Positions 8,250-17,128 of a DNA stretch of 64,000 nt are shown piece by piece. Positions within the stretch are counted from its first letter, which is position 1. Each line of letters begins with the position of its first letter. The stretch comes from Chryseobacterium sp. SC28 (GTDB lineage: Bacteria; Bacteroidota; Bacteroidia; Flavobacteriales; Weeksellaceae), in NCBI RefSeq assembly GCF_003932955.1, contig NZ_QOVY01000013.1, forward strand, positions 1 to 64,000, read 5' to 3'. The notes below the pieces were generated by a model, which saw only the letters and a program-made list of their open reading frames with translations, had not been told where the DNA came from and searched no databases. A program made the position numbers and the translations under genes.

Positions 8250-9983
8250 TTATGGTTTCCACTTTTCCATTATAAATTTCTGGATTTTCTTCCCTCTTTC
8301 AAGAATTGTTTTATCATTCCAATCATCATATTCCACTAATTCTCTTTCAGATGCAAAATTGGATTTCGCATAAGTATTCTTTTTAGATATAAATGTTCTA
8401 TTAGCTAAACCTGCATTATTAAAAGTTAAAACTAAATTTCCGAGCAAATTTATATTCTCCATAGGCTTGACTCCAGGAAGAATAGTTTGCGGAGCAATGT
8501 GTTCAATACTTATTTTACTATTGTGAATCAAATCCTTGATAGCTCCAATATCAAATTTTGTAACTGACTCCCCTTGTAAGAAATATTCATAATCTAAAAG
8601 GATAAGTTTTAAGGAATAATGATTAACACTGTTGTAAGCTCCAATATTCACAATGGATTTTTTCAAATCTGAATTATTACTATTTTTTTCAATAAGATTA
8701 CGAAGTTCTTTTTTAAGTTCTGTAAAATTGATTTGGTTAGTGAATACTTTATATGCTAGTTCGAATAACGCTGAATTTCCTGTATTTCCTTTTTTATTTC
8801 CGAAAACAAAAACTCTAATAGTAAATACTTCTAAGATTTCATTTATAGCAATCAGAAATTCTGGCTTGAACTTTTTATTATTTAGTATTGCTAAGTATAA
8901 GGGCAAAAAAGTTTCAATTTTACCTAATGTCTCGAGTCTGAAAAAAGAATTATTAACTCCCTCATTATCAAAACTTTGATTTAAAATTGCAGAATAATAA
9001 TTGGCACTTTTATGAAGAAAATTATTAAAATCTTTTATTTCTTTAATTTTTTTCTCTCTTTGTGCAGTATCATTGTCAAAAAGATTTTTTTTTACAAAAA
9101 TTTCTCTTTGTTTTATCAATTGAGTTTTTATTTTTTTTGGAACATCAGACAAATCTTTATTATCTCCACTATATACAATATAACAATGTTTTAGAAATTG
9201 ATTCTCTATTCTTGTGATTGAATAGTTTTTTATCTCCATCAGTTCTGTAAATATTTCACCAAATTTTTTATTGATTTCTTTGGCAAGTGTTTTTTCATTT
9301 AGACGATGAGTAAGATAAATTAGATAATTTTTCACTTTATCCATATCGGACAAAGGCAAACCTCTGTCATTCATTGTTTCAAATATTAAACCTACTTCAG
9401 ATTCTTCCTCTAATTCAAAAACGTTAACCTTAAATTTAGATAATAGGTTATTATAAATTTTAATAAGTGTGATTATAGATGTATAACGTTGTAAATATGT
9501 ATAAAAATGTATTCTTGAATTTATGAGATTTTTTTGAGTTTTACTTTTTGGAGTAAACTTCTTAATATCATTAATGTCTTGCTCATTCAATAAGGAAAAG
9601 AAGAATTCTTGATTGTCTTTATTATTTAGACGAAGTAAGGATTTCCCCTTACTTAAAACATTTTTAATAATTACTTCATCAGCTTCTGAAGCATTAATTT
9701 CCCTTATCCTATGATAAATGCTTACCAACAGTAAATGAAATGTTGTTAACCGCTGCTGACCGTCAACAATATCATATTTTGTTAAATCAGTAATTCCAAT
9801 TTTTTCTTGTCCAGATTTTATTAAGGTTATTGTTCCTGCATAATGTTCTTTTATGAACTCGACATCAGCTAAATCATTTAATAAATCATCTAACTGGTCT
9901 TCAGTCCAAGAGTAACCACGCTGATACTCCGGAATAGTAAAAATTCCGTAGCTTAGTAATTTTTCAACTGAATCGAATTTCAT
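8250..9983 (-). CDS. DUF262/DUF1524 protein (GmrSD/SspE-like restriction or nuclease protein)
   Basis: Predicted defence protein. The N-terminal DUF262 (ParB/sulfiredoxin-like NTPase) domain has IPEYQRGYSW at residues 17-26, the hallmark DGQQRLTT at 74-81 and FETMNDRG at 201-208. The C-terminal DUF1524 HNH-type nuclease domain starts with EHIAPQ (His495) and continues through LLGNLVL and a Lys/Tyr/Ser/Arg/Trp-rich tail. In GmrSD (type IV restriction of modified DNA) and SspE (phosphorothioate-linked defence) the same two domains couple NTP hydrolysis to DNA cleavage. At 577 aa this is a single-chain version. The gene is clearly more AT-rich than its neighbours and sits between scoA and scoB, pointing to horizontal acquisition. 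No modification methyltransferase or Dnd/Ssp gene is nearby. Target and trigger are unknown. Confidence 0.85.
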   Translation of the reverse strand: MKFDSVEKLLSYGIFTIPEYQRGYSWTEDQLDDLLNDLADVEFIKEHYAGTITLIKSGQEKIGITDLTKYDIVDGQQRLTTFHLLLVSIYHRIREINASEADEVIIKNVLSKGKSLLRLNNKDNQEFFFSLLNEQDINDIKKFTPKSKTQKNLINSRIHFYTYLQRYTSIITLIKIYNNLLSKFKVNVFELEEESEVGLIFETMNDRGLPLSDMDKVKNYLIYLTHRLNEKTLAKEINKKFGEIFTELMEIKNYSITRIENQFLKHCYIVYSGDNKDLSDVPKKIKTQLIKQREIFVKKNLFDNDTAQREKKIKEIKDFNNFLHKSANYYSAILNQSFDNEGVNNSFFRLETLGKIETFLPLYLAILNNKKFKPEFLIAINEILEVFTIRVFVFGNKKGNTGNSALFELAYKVFTNQINFTELKKELRNLIEKNSNNSDLKKSIVNIGAYNSVNHYSLKLILLDYEYFLQGESVTKFDIGAIKDLIHNSKISIEHIAPQTILPGVKPMENINLLGNLVLTFNNAGLANRTFISKKNTYAKSNFASERELVEYDDWNDKTILERGKKIQKFIMEKWKP

Positions 9984-10032
9984 TGTGATTTATTAGCTTT
10001 AATAAAGATACTAATTTGTAATAGAGAAAATT

Positions 10033-10734
10033 TTAATTTCTCTTCCTCACAGTCCGCTTCTCTATCCTTTTCTCATATTTCTCCCCTTGGAAAATCCTTT
10101 GAACCATAATTCCCGGGATGTGGATTTCGTTCGGATCCAGTTGTCCAGGTTCCAGCAACTCTTCCACTTCCGCAATCGTGATTTTCGCCGCGCCGGCCAT
10201 TGGTAAATTAAAATTCCGAGCCGTTCCTTTAAATATTAAATTGCCCGCGTAATCGCCTTTCCAAGCTTTTACAATGGAGAAGTCGGCTTTGTAAGCGTGT
10301 TCCAAAATGTGGGGCTTTCCGTCAAAATCTTTGACTTCTTTTCCTTCTGCTACCTCGGTTCCATATCCTGCCGGCGTATAAAAAGCGGGAATCCCAGCTT
10401 GTGCTGCTCTGCATTTTTCAGCAAGTGTTCCTTGGGGTGTGAGTTCTACTTCCAATTCTCCGGAAAGCATTTGTCGCTCGAATTCTGCGTTTTCGCCAAC
10501 GTATGACGAAATCATTTTTTTGATTTGCCGTTTCTGCAAAAGCAATCCCAATCCAAAATCGTCAACGCCGGCATTGTTGGAGATGCAGGTCAAATCTGTG
10601 ACGTTTTTTTTGACCAATTCTGCAATACAATTCTCGGGAATGCCGCAAAGTCCGAAACCACCGAGCATGATTGTCATTCCGTTTTGGATGTCCTTTATTG
10701 CTTCTTCAGCATTTTTTACTCTTTTATCTATCAT
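10033..10734 (-). CDS. scoA: 3-oxoacid CoA-transferase subunit A
   Basis: Alpha subunit of succinyl-CoA:3-oxoacid CoA-transferase. The N-terminal [13 protein letters not shown] CoA-binding loop, [15 protein letters not shown] and the Gly-rich TPAGYGTE segment are characteristic, and 233 aa is full length. It forms the enzyme with ScoB (5079-5732), four genes away. Together with the acetyl-CoA acetyltransferase at 19761 it could interconvert acetoacetate, acetoacetyl-CoA and acetyl-CoA. The DUF262 gene begins 49 nt past its stop, which looks like the insertion boundary. The C-terminal tail ([12 protein letters not shown]) is unusually basic. I saw no clear promoter in the 160 bp upstream. Confidence 0.94.
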   Translation of the reverse strand: MIDKRVKNAEEAIKDIQNGMTIMLGGFGLCGIPENCIAELVKKNVTDLTCISNNAGVDDFGLGLLLQKRQIKKMISSYVGENAEFERQMLSGELEVELTPQGTLAEKCRAAQAGIPAFYTPAGYGTEVAEGKEVKDFDGKPHILEHAYKADFSIVKAWKGDYAGNLIFKGTARNFNLPMAGAAKITIAEVEELLEPGQLDPNEIHIPGIMVQRIFQGEKYEKRIEKRTVRKRN

Positions 10735-10841
10735 AAAACTTCGTTTTAAATCACGTTTTTTGTCAGCTTATAAATATAGAAATTTCCGACTAAAGCAACG
10801 AAGAAAACCATAAAAAAATGCAGCATCCATAATGATCTCAC

Positions 10842-10877
10842 AAAAAAAAGCCATACACAAACTCGCGTATGACTTTC
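10842..10877 (-). terminator. Rho-independent terminator of the 131-aa exported protein gene
   Basis: On the minus strand AAAGTCATACGC pairs with GTGTATGGCTTT (all pairs Watson-Crick or G-U) around GAGTTT and is followed by eight T residues. It lies 20 nt after the stop of the gene at 10897-11292. Confidence 0.85.
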
Positions 10878-10896
10878 CTTGCTAACAATTAAATAT

Positions 10897-11292
10897 CTAT
10901 CTCTCACTGATTGTGACGCTCACCGGCATCACATACGTTGTCGCCAACATCTTTTGATTGAGGTGGTTCACATCTACTCTGTAGATAAGGTTTGCCAAAA
11001 CGTTTTCTAATTCCTTGCTTACCTCGGTGCAGTCGCCTGTGGCCTGGATGTTTGTAATTTTGCCATTCTCGGCAAGACTAAATCGAAGATCCGATTTGAC
11101 GGTGCCTTCTTTATAATCCGCTGCAGTGAAGTCGAAATTATCTCTTACCAGTTTCCTCAATTCGCCGAAGACATCCCCGGAACGAAGTGCCACTTCCTCA
11201 ATATTTTTCTCAGCTTGCTGAGCTTTGGCAAGATTAGACCAACCTGCAAATACAAGCATTGAAAAGGCCATCATTTTAATAATCTTTTTCAT
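10897..11292 (-). CDS. Exported protein with TonB-C-terminus-like fold, function unknown
   Basis: A 131-residue protein with a clear Sec signal peptide (MKKIIKMMAFSMLVFAGWSNLAKA, cleavage near residue 24-26). The mature part contains LRFSLAENGKITNIQATGDC...LENVLANLIYR, which resembles the C-terminal domain of TonB-type energy transducers, where residues after 'G.I..I.V' form a beta hairpin. It lacks the membrane anchor and Pro-rich linker of TonB and so is more likely a free periplasmic protein. It is a single-gene unit bounded by its own terminator. Substrate and partner are unknown. Confidence 0.75.
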   Translation of the reverse strand: MKKIIKMMAFSMLVFAGWSNLAKAQQAEKNIEEVALRSGDVFGELRKLVRDNFDFTAADYKEGTVKSDLRFSLAENGKITNIQATGDCTEVSKELENVLANLIYRVDVNHLNQKMLATTYVMPVSVTISER

Positions 11293-11499
11293 AACCTTAA
11301 TTTTTTATTAAATCAATCCATTACGGAACTGCAAATCTTCATCTTTCAAGATATTATTCAATATAGATTTCATAATTGGACTGATTTGAGTTAATATTTT
11401 TTCTAATTGTAATGTAAAGTTACAAAATTTTAATGTTAAGTTCACAATAAATTAACATTAAAATCTAAAAAAATTAATATCAAACCATGAAAAAGATCC

Positions 11500-11528
11500 A
11501 AAAAAAATCCAAGATCTCTAATCTTGGA
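11500..11528 (-). terminator. Rho-independent terminator of the small lipoprotein gene
   Basis: On the minus strand TCCAAGAT-TAGAG-ATCTTGGA is an 8-bp perfect stem followed by a run of T residues. It sits 29 nt after the stop codon of the 54-residue lipoprotein gene and supports that gene being real. Confidence 0.8.
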
Positions 11529-11556
11529 ATTTGGTTGTACTAAATTGTAAAAAAAT

Positions 11557-11721
11557 TTATTTGTTTTGTCCGGGTGCAAATGGCTTTGCGGATTGTGTTC
11601 CGTAGATTTTTTTGGCTTGCCCTGGAGGAATCTGACCACTATTGCCTGCTGTTCTTACTTCGCAAGAGACACAACTAATGGTGAAAACTAATAGTAATAG
11701 AAAACCTTTAATTGATTTCAT
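11557..11721 (-). CDS. Very small lipoprotein (54 aa), function unknown
   Basis: The frame from ATG at 11721 to TAA at 11557-11559 encodes a lipoprotein signal (MKSIKGFLLLLVFTISCVSC, with two candidate lipid-modified cysteines at 17 and 20). A short mature part follows, ending IPPGQAKKIYGTQSAKPFAP then GQNK. The Pro/Gly/Lys-rich PPGQAKK...SAKPFAPG tail recurs in small Flavobacteriia lipoproteins. Some databases, as I recall, label similar proteins 'quinol oxidase subunit 4', which nothing in this sequence supports. It has its own downstream terminator and lies between uvrA and the 131-aa exported protein, all on the minus strand. It is expected to be anchored to the periplasmic face of a membrane. 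Confidence 0.75.
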   Translation of the reverse strand: MKSIKGFLLLLVFTISCVSCEVRTAGNSGQIPPGQAKKIYGTQSAKPFAPGQNK

Positions 11722-11759
11722 AATTTATTTTGAAAATAATGGTCAAATTTGATACCAAT

Positions 11760-14588
11760 TTATAATTCCTTTTTCAAAAACCTCGCTGTCAGGCTTTTCT
11801 TAGACTTGATAATTTGTTCAGGCGTTCCCTCAGCGATGATTTGTCCGCCGTGCTTGCCACCTTCGGGGCCAACATCGATGATATGATCTGCGAGTTTGAT
11901 CACGTCCATATTATGCTCGATGATGATGAAAGAGTTTCCCAAATCCACCAACTGATTAATAGCTTCCATCAAAACTTTGACATCTTCGAAATGAAGTCCG
12001 GTTGTAGGTTCATCCAGAATATAAAGTGTGTTTCCGGTTTGTCTTTTGGAAAGTTCCGTCGCCAATTTTACCCGTTGCGCTTCTCCTCCACTCAAAGTGG
12101 TCGATTGCTGACCAATCGTGATATAACCCAAGCCAACATCCTGCAAAGTCTTGACTTTCAAAAAGATTTTAGGAATGGGCTGGAAGAAATCCACCGCTTC
12201 GTTAATCGTCATTTCCAGAACATCAGAAATCGATTTTCCCTTGTATCGCACTTCCAGAGTTTCTCGGTTGAAACGTTTACCGTGGCAAGTTTCACAATGA
12301 ACGTAAACATCGGGTAAGAAATTCATTTCGATCACCTTCAAACCGCCTCCTTGACAGGTTTCGCAACGCCCGCCTTTCACATTGAAGGAGAATCTTCCGG
12401 CTTTGTATCCTCGGATTTTACTTTCCGGCAATTCAGCAAAAAGATTACGAATATCGGTGAACATTCCCGTATAAGTCGCTGGATTGGAACGCGGTGTTCT
12501 CCCTATTGGACTTTGGTCCACATCTACGATTTTGTCGATGTTATCAATCCCTTCAACACTTTTATAAGGCAAAGGTTCCTGGATCGATCTGTAAAAATGG
12601 CGGTTCAGAATTGGATAAAGTGTTCCGTTTATCAAAGAAGATTTTCCACTGCCCGAGATCCCGGTTACCACCACCAATTTCCCTAATGGAATCTCGAGGT
12701 TTACATTTTTAAGGTTGTTTCCTGTCGCTCCTTTTAGTACAATTGATTTTCCGTTTCCGCCTCGTCTGGTCGATGGAACTTCGATTTTCCTCTTTCCTGT
12801 CAGATAATCTGCGGTGATTGTATCGGCTTTTTTGATGTCTTTCGGATGGCCTTGCCAAAGAATTTCGCCACCGAATTTCCCGGCTCTTGGACCGATATCC
12901 AAAACGTGATCGGCTTGCAAAATCATATCTTTGTCGTGCTCCACCACTAAAACCGAATTCCCGATATCGCGAAGATGTTTGAGCGAGGCAATCAGTCTTT
13001 CGTTATCTCTCTGATGAAGACCAATGGAAGGTTCATCCAAAATATAAAGAACATTGACCAATTGAGACCCGATCTGAGTCGCCAATCGGATTCGTTGAGA
13101 TTCTCCTCCGGAAAGGGTTTTCGAACTTCTGCTCAAACTTAAATAATCTAACCCGACGTCCAGAAGGAACTGCAATCTGGTTTCGATTTCCCTGAGAATT
13201 TCGTATGCAATAATCTGATTTTTGTGACTGAATTTATCTTTGACATCGGCCAACCATTCTTTCAAATCTAATAAAGACAGGCCATTGACTTCTGCAATAT
13301 TTTTTCCATCGATTTTGAAACTCAAACTTTCCTGACGCAATCGCGCGCCTTTGCAAGTGGGGCAAACTTCCTCGGTTGTGAAATTTCGTTCCACCAAAAC
13401 GGCATCATAACTCTCGCGTTCGTCCACCATCTCTTCGAGAATATGAACCAAACCGTCGAAATTGATTTTGATTTTTTTGGAAATTCCGGCGTGCTTCAAT
13501 TCTTTTGTAATGTCCTTATTATGACCATAATAGATGTAATCCAAAGCCTCTTTGGGGATATCTCGGAACGGTGTGGACAGACTCAAATCAAAAACCTCGA
13601 GGATTAATTTGATCTGAGAAAGAATCCATTTGCTGGATTTGATTTGCTCCAAAGGCAGTAGCGCACCCTGATTGATGGATAATTTCTCGTTTTCGACAAA
13701 ATAATCGGTATTCACTTTTTTGATGGTCCCCAGGCCTTTGCACGTTTCGCAGCTTCCTTTTGGCGAATTGAATGAGAATGTATTCGGTTCGGGCAAAGCC
13801 ATCGAATCTCCGGTGACATCGTCCATCAGGTTTTTAGAAAAAAAATGAATTTCGTCATTCCCCATTTCCTGAATGGCGATCAATCCTTCGCCCATTTCGG
13901 AAGCCGTTTTCAGAGATTTTGGCATTCGGAGTTCCGTTGCAGATTCTCCAATGATCCATCGATCTATCACTACTTCCACATCGTGGGTTTTGTAGCGGTC
14001 GAGCTTCAAATCATATTCGATGTCTTGCAAAACGCCGTCGATTCGTGCTTGCGAGAATCCTTTTTTGGAAAGATGGATGAACAATTCGTGGTAATGCCCT
14101 TTCCGCGAACGCACAACCGGCGCCAGGAGATAGACTTTTTTCCCTTTGAAATTCTCTTTGATGGTTTCCAGAATTTGCTCTTCCGTATAGCTTACCAAAC
14201 GTTTCCCGGAACTCATCGAATACGCATCGGAAACTCTGGCGAACAAAAGTCTCAGATAGTCGTACAGCTCGGTAATCGTTCCAACAGTGGAACGTGGATT
14301 TTTATTCGTAGTTTTTTGCTCGATGGCAATCACTGGCGACAAACCCTCAATCTTGTCGACATCCGGCCGTTCCAAACCGCCCAGAAACTGTCTGGCATAG
14401 GCAGAAAATGTTTCGATGTAGCGCCTCTGCCCTTCTGCAAAAATAGTGTCGAATGCCAAGGAAGATTTTCCGCTGCCGGAAAGCCCTGTGATTACAACTA
14501 ATTCGTTTCGTGGGATTTTGACGGTAATATTTTTGAGGTTGTGTTCTCGAGCGCCGTATATTTCGATAAATTCCTGATTATTCTTCAT
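11760..14588 (-). CDS. uvrA: Excinuclease ABC subunit A
   Basis: DNA-damage recognition ATPase of nucleotide excision repair; a UvrA dimer loads UvrB on lesions. Two ABC modules are visible: Walker [10 protein letters not shown] near the N-terminus with signature LSGGESQR, and GISGSGKSS in the second half with LSGGEAQR. Zinc-module CxxC pairs (CETCKG, CPTCKG, CETCQG, CETCHG) are intact, as is the long insertion domain for UvrB binding. At 942 aa it is standard length. It is transcribed alone, divergently from the secreted nuclease gene. A CAAAAATA (-7 box on the minus strand) is at 14614-14621, without a clear -33 partner. Confidence 0.97.
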   Translation of the reverse strand: MKNNQEFIEIYGAREHNLKNITVKIPRNELVVITGLSGSGKSSLAFDTIFAEGQRRYIETFSAYARQFLGGLERPDVDKIEGLSPVIAIEQKTTNKNPRSTVGTITELYDYLRLLFARVSDAYSMSSGKRLVSYTEEQILETIKENFKGKKVYLLAPVVRSRKGHYHELFIHLSKKGFSQARIDGVLQDIEYDLKLDRYKTHDVEVVIDRWIIGESATELRMPKSLKTASEMGEGLIAIQEMGNDEIHFFSKNLMDDVTGDSMALPEPNTFSFNSPKGSCETCKGLGTIKKVNTDYFVENEKLSINQGALLPLEQIKSSKWILSQIKLILEVFDLSLSTPFRDIPKEALDYIYYGHNKDITKELKHAGISKKIKINFDGLVHILEEMVDERESYDAVLVERNFTTEEVCPTCKGARLRQESLSFKIDGKNIAEVNGLSLLDLKEWLADVKDKFSHKNQIIAYEILREIETRLQFLLDVGLDYLSLSRSSKTLSGGESQRIRLATQIGSQLVNVLYILDEPSIGLHQRDNERLIASLKHLRDIGNSVLVVEHDKDMILQADHVLDIGPRAGKFGGEILWQGHPKDIKKADTITADYLTGKRKIEVPSTRRGGNGKSIVLKGATGNNLKNVNLEIPLGKLVVVTGISGSGKSSLINGTLYPILNRHFYRSIQEPLPYKSVEGIDNIDKIVDVDQSPIGRTPRSNPATYTGMFTDIRNLFAELPESKIRGYKAGRFSFNVKGGRCETCQGGGLKVIEMNFLPDVYVHCETCHGKRFNRETLEVRYKGKSISDVLEMTINEAVDFFQPIPKIFLKVKTLQDVGLGYITIGQQSTTLSGGEAQRVKLATELSKRQTGNTLYILDEPTTGLHFEDVKVLMEAINQLVDLGNSFIIIEHNMDVIKLADHIIDVGPEGGKHGGQIIAEGTPEQIIKSKKSLTARFLKKEL

Positions 14589-14739
14589 TAAAAAGTCTCA
14601 TTCTGGGAAAACGCAAAAATACGGAAATTAATTGACGATTACGGTTTGGCTTTATTCAAGTTTAATAATATTTAATAGAGATTTCCAAGGAATTAAATCT
14701 GTGATAAAGCTATCTTTGTACCTTGAAAATAAATCCAAA

Positions 14740-15534
14740 ATGAAATCTATTTTATCGAAATTTGCACTGGCAGTTCTAATCTTTTCCTCAATCCACTGTT
14801 TTGCTTGGGGATTGACGGGTCATCGGGTGATTGCAGAGATTGCGCAGCATCATTTGACTTCTAAAGCAGAAAGAAACATCAAAAAACTTTTGGGCAACGA
14901 GAAACTGGCCTACTACGCCAATTGGCCGGATTTCATCAAGTCTGATACCACCGGCGTTTGGAAAGAAACTTCCGCTTGGCATTATGTCAACGTGAATCCG
15001 CAGAAGAATTTCCAACAATTCAAAGATTCATTAGAAGCGCAGAAAAGCCCGAATCTTTATACACAAATTGAAAATTTAGCCAAGAAAATTAAAGATAAAA
15101 ACACTTCGGACGCCGATAAAAAAACCGCTTTGATGTTTCTCATCCATTTGGTTGGCGATCTTCATCAGCCACTTCACGTGGGACGTTACGAAGATTTAGG
15201 TGGGAATAAAATCAATGTCACTTATTTTGGACAAGCAACGAATCTGCATTCGCTTTGGGATACCAAAATGGTGGAAGACCGCAAATATTCTTACACCGAA
15301 TTTGCAAATTTGCTTGACAATAAATCAAAAGATGAAGCGAAAAATATTCAAGGCGGAACTCTGGAGGATTGGTTTTATGACAGTCAGAAAATTGCCAATT
15401 CCATCTATTTTCACACGCCGAAAGATTCTAAATTGAGCTACGATTACAATTATCGCTACGAAGCTACTGTTGAAAGACAATTGTTGTACGGCGGACTTCG
15501 CTTGGCGAAAGTTTTGAATGATATTTTTGGCTAA
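14740..15534 (+). CDS. Secreted S1/P1-type nuclease
   Basis: Zn-dependent phosphodiesterase that degrades single-stranded DNA and RNA outside the cytoplasm. A Sec signal peptide (MKSILSKFALAVLIFSSIHCFA) leaves a mature N-terminus beginning WGLTGHR, where the first Trp and the His are zinc ligands in this family. Other ligands are visible in NWPDFIKSD, WHYVN, HLVGDLHQPLHVG and HSLWDT. An upstream in-frame ATG at 14632 would put 36 non-secretory residues before the signal and is rejected. A TATCTTTG -7 box at 14711-14718 lies 22 nt before the chosen ATG. It converges with the GNAT gene, whose stop is 3 nt away, with a weak shared hairpin (AAAAATC/GATTTTT) over the junction. Confidence 0.92.
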   Translation: MKSILSKFALAVLIFSSIHCFAWGLTGHRVIAEIAQHHLTSKAERNIKKLLGNEKLAYYANWPDFIKSDTTGVWKETSAWHYVNVNPQKNFQQFKDSLEAQKSPNLYTQIENLAKKIKDKNTSDADKKTALMFLIHLVGDLHQPLHVGRYEDLGGNKINVTYFGQATNLHSLWDTKMVEDRKYSYTEFANLLDNKSKDEAKNIQGGTLEDWFYDSQKIANSIYFHTPKDSKLSYDYNYRYEATVERQLLYGGLRLAKVLNDIFG

Positions 15535-15537
15535 AAA

Positions 15538-16026
15538 TCAATCCAGATTTTTAATCATCCACAGGTCGCAGCCGCAATGTCCGGAATTTCCCAGAGGCTT
15601 TTCCAAATACTGAAAACCTTGTTTTTCGTAAATGGAAACCGCTTTGCCGAATTCGGGAATGCTTTCCAGATAAACTTTTTTGTAGCCAAACTCTTTGGCT
15701 TTTGCGAGGCATTTTTCCATCAGCAATTTTCCGATACCTTGCCCTCTCGCCTCTTTTTTCAGATAGAATTTGGCGAGCTCGGTGGTGTCTGCCGGCAAAT
15801 TTTCCGTTGGAAAAATCCCGCAGCAACCGGCGATTTCACCATCTTGTTCTGCTACGAACAAAGCCGATTTTTCCGTTTGAAATAAAGAAAAAAGATCGTC
15901 GGTCGTGGGATCGGCATAGACGGTTCCGGAGGTATTCTTCACATTAAAATCGTGAAAAGAAGTTCTGATAATCTCGGCAAGAATCTCGTTGTCTTCAATT
16001 TTATTTTCTCTAATAATGACTGACAT
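15538..16026 (-). CDS. GNAT family N-acetyltransferase
   Basis: A 162-residue single-domain acetyltransferase with the acyl-CoA loop motif A ARGQGIGKLLME and the C-terminal YEKQGF element of motif B. The substrate is unknown. The start at 16026 (MSVIIRENKIED) is chosen because the longer frame to 16212 runs through the 3' end of the neighbouring prenyltransferase gene and adds 62 unrelated residues. It follows the prenyltransferase with a 14 nt gap, so the two are probably one transcript. Confidence 0.88.
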   Translation of the reverse strand: MSVIIRENKIEDNEILAEIIRTSFHDFNVKNTSGTVYADPTTDDLFSLFQTEKSALFVAEQDGEIAGCCGIFPTENLPADTTELAKFYLKKEARGQGIGKLLMEKCLAKAKEFGYKKVYLESIPEFGKAVSIYEKQGFQYLEKPLGNSGHCGCDLWMIKNLD

Positions 16027-16040
16027 TTTTTGAAAATATT

Positions 16041-16958
16041 TTAAATTAACCAAGGATATTTGTGGTAGATTCCGTCCAATAAAATTGCCAAAATACCGAC
16101 GAAAATCCACAGTCGAAGAAGATTCAATGCCTTGAATTTGTCGTTTTTTTGATTTCTGAACAGCATATAAATCGTTCCTACAATGACAATGATCGTGAGC
16201 AAAAAGTACCAAGCGATAATATTCCTAAAGCCAATTCCGATACTTAGAATTAATGAAACGATAAAGGTTACGATCAATAAAATCAATAAAATCCACCTCG
16301 TTTTCCGGAATCCCAGGCGGTTGGCAATCGTCTCGTAACCAAAGATTTTGTCGGCATTTCTTGTCAAAGTATCTTTTGTAACATCGATGATGAAAAGCAT
16401 TAGAAATAGGAATATTGCCAAAAAGAAAATCTTGAGGGAAAATGTCTGGTAATAAATCAACATTCCGAAGAATGGATAGAGCGTCAAAGCCACGAAAGTA
16501 ATGTTGTTGACGACCATAATTTTACTCAATTTATGACTGTAGAACCACATCAAAAATTGGTAAACCAGAAAGAACACAAAGACCCGATGCGAGACAAAAA
16601 ATGCCAAGCCGAGCGATAATAAATTGAGCAAAATATAAGCGGTGAGAAAATATTTCTCCTGCAAAAAACTCTGCAATCTGGATCGAAAAGGCTTCGTGAG
16701 CTGATCTTTTTCCTTGTCGTAAAACCGATTGATAATGCCGCCCGCCAAAATGCTGAGAACGGCACAAATGATAATGACGTGGACTTTGTAATCGAAGACA
16801 AACTTCCGGAAACTTTCTTCTCTGTTAAACAGAAAAAACGTAGAAACGTACAGCGCAAAAGTGAGCAAAAATGCAACGGAAAAGCGAGCACCGGAGATGA
16901 AACCGATCAACTGAGAAATACGGTAAAGGGCATTTCGGGAAGCTGGTTTTTCTGTCAT
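16041..16958 (-). CDS. UbiA-family prenyltransferase
   Basis: Integral membrane enzyme that attaches a polyprenyl chain to an acceptor. The first prenyl-diphosphate motif N77-x3-D81-x3-D85 (in GGIINRFYDKEKD) and the second (DVTKDTLTRNAD) are both present, embedded in about 8-9 hydrophobic helices. The acceptor is not clear; menaquinone precursors, haem, or glycerol phosphate are used by different UbiA members. The neighbouring GHMP kinase on the same strand has a mevalonate-pathway role, so a link to isoprenoid metabolism is likely. Flavobacterial relatives are often named geranylgeranylglycerol-phosphate geranylgeranyltransferase, but the sequence alone does not settle this. The 170 bp before its start hold nothing I recognise. 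Confidence 0.85.
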   Translation of the reverse strand: MTEKPASRNALYRISQLIGFISGARFSVAFLLTFALYVSTFFLFNREESFRKFVFDYKVHVIIICAVLSILAGGIINRFYDKEKDQLTKPFRSRLQSFLQEKYFLTAYILLNLLSLGLAFFVSHRVFVFFLVYQFLMWFYSHKLSKIMVVNNITFVALTLYPFFGMLIYYQTFSLKIFFLAIFLFLMLFIIDVTKDTLTRNADKIFGYETIANRLGFRKTRWILLILLIVTFIVSLILSIGIGFRNIIAWYFLLTIIVIVGTIYMLFRNQKNDKFKALNLLRLWIFVGILAILLDGIYHKYPWLI

Positions 16959-17128
16959 TTTTTGTTTTAGATCAATCTTTCAGACCACAAATGTGACAAA
17001 AGATTTTTAATGAATTTAGAAATCAAAAATTTGAAAAAGCAGATTCAGAACAACAAAAAACGTCAAAATTTTGTAAACTTTTAAATACAAATTTTCAAGT
17101 CTTCCCTTTGTGACTTTCGTGCTTGATA

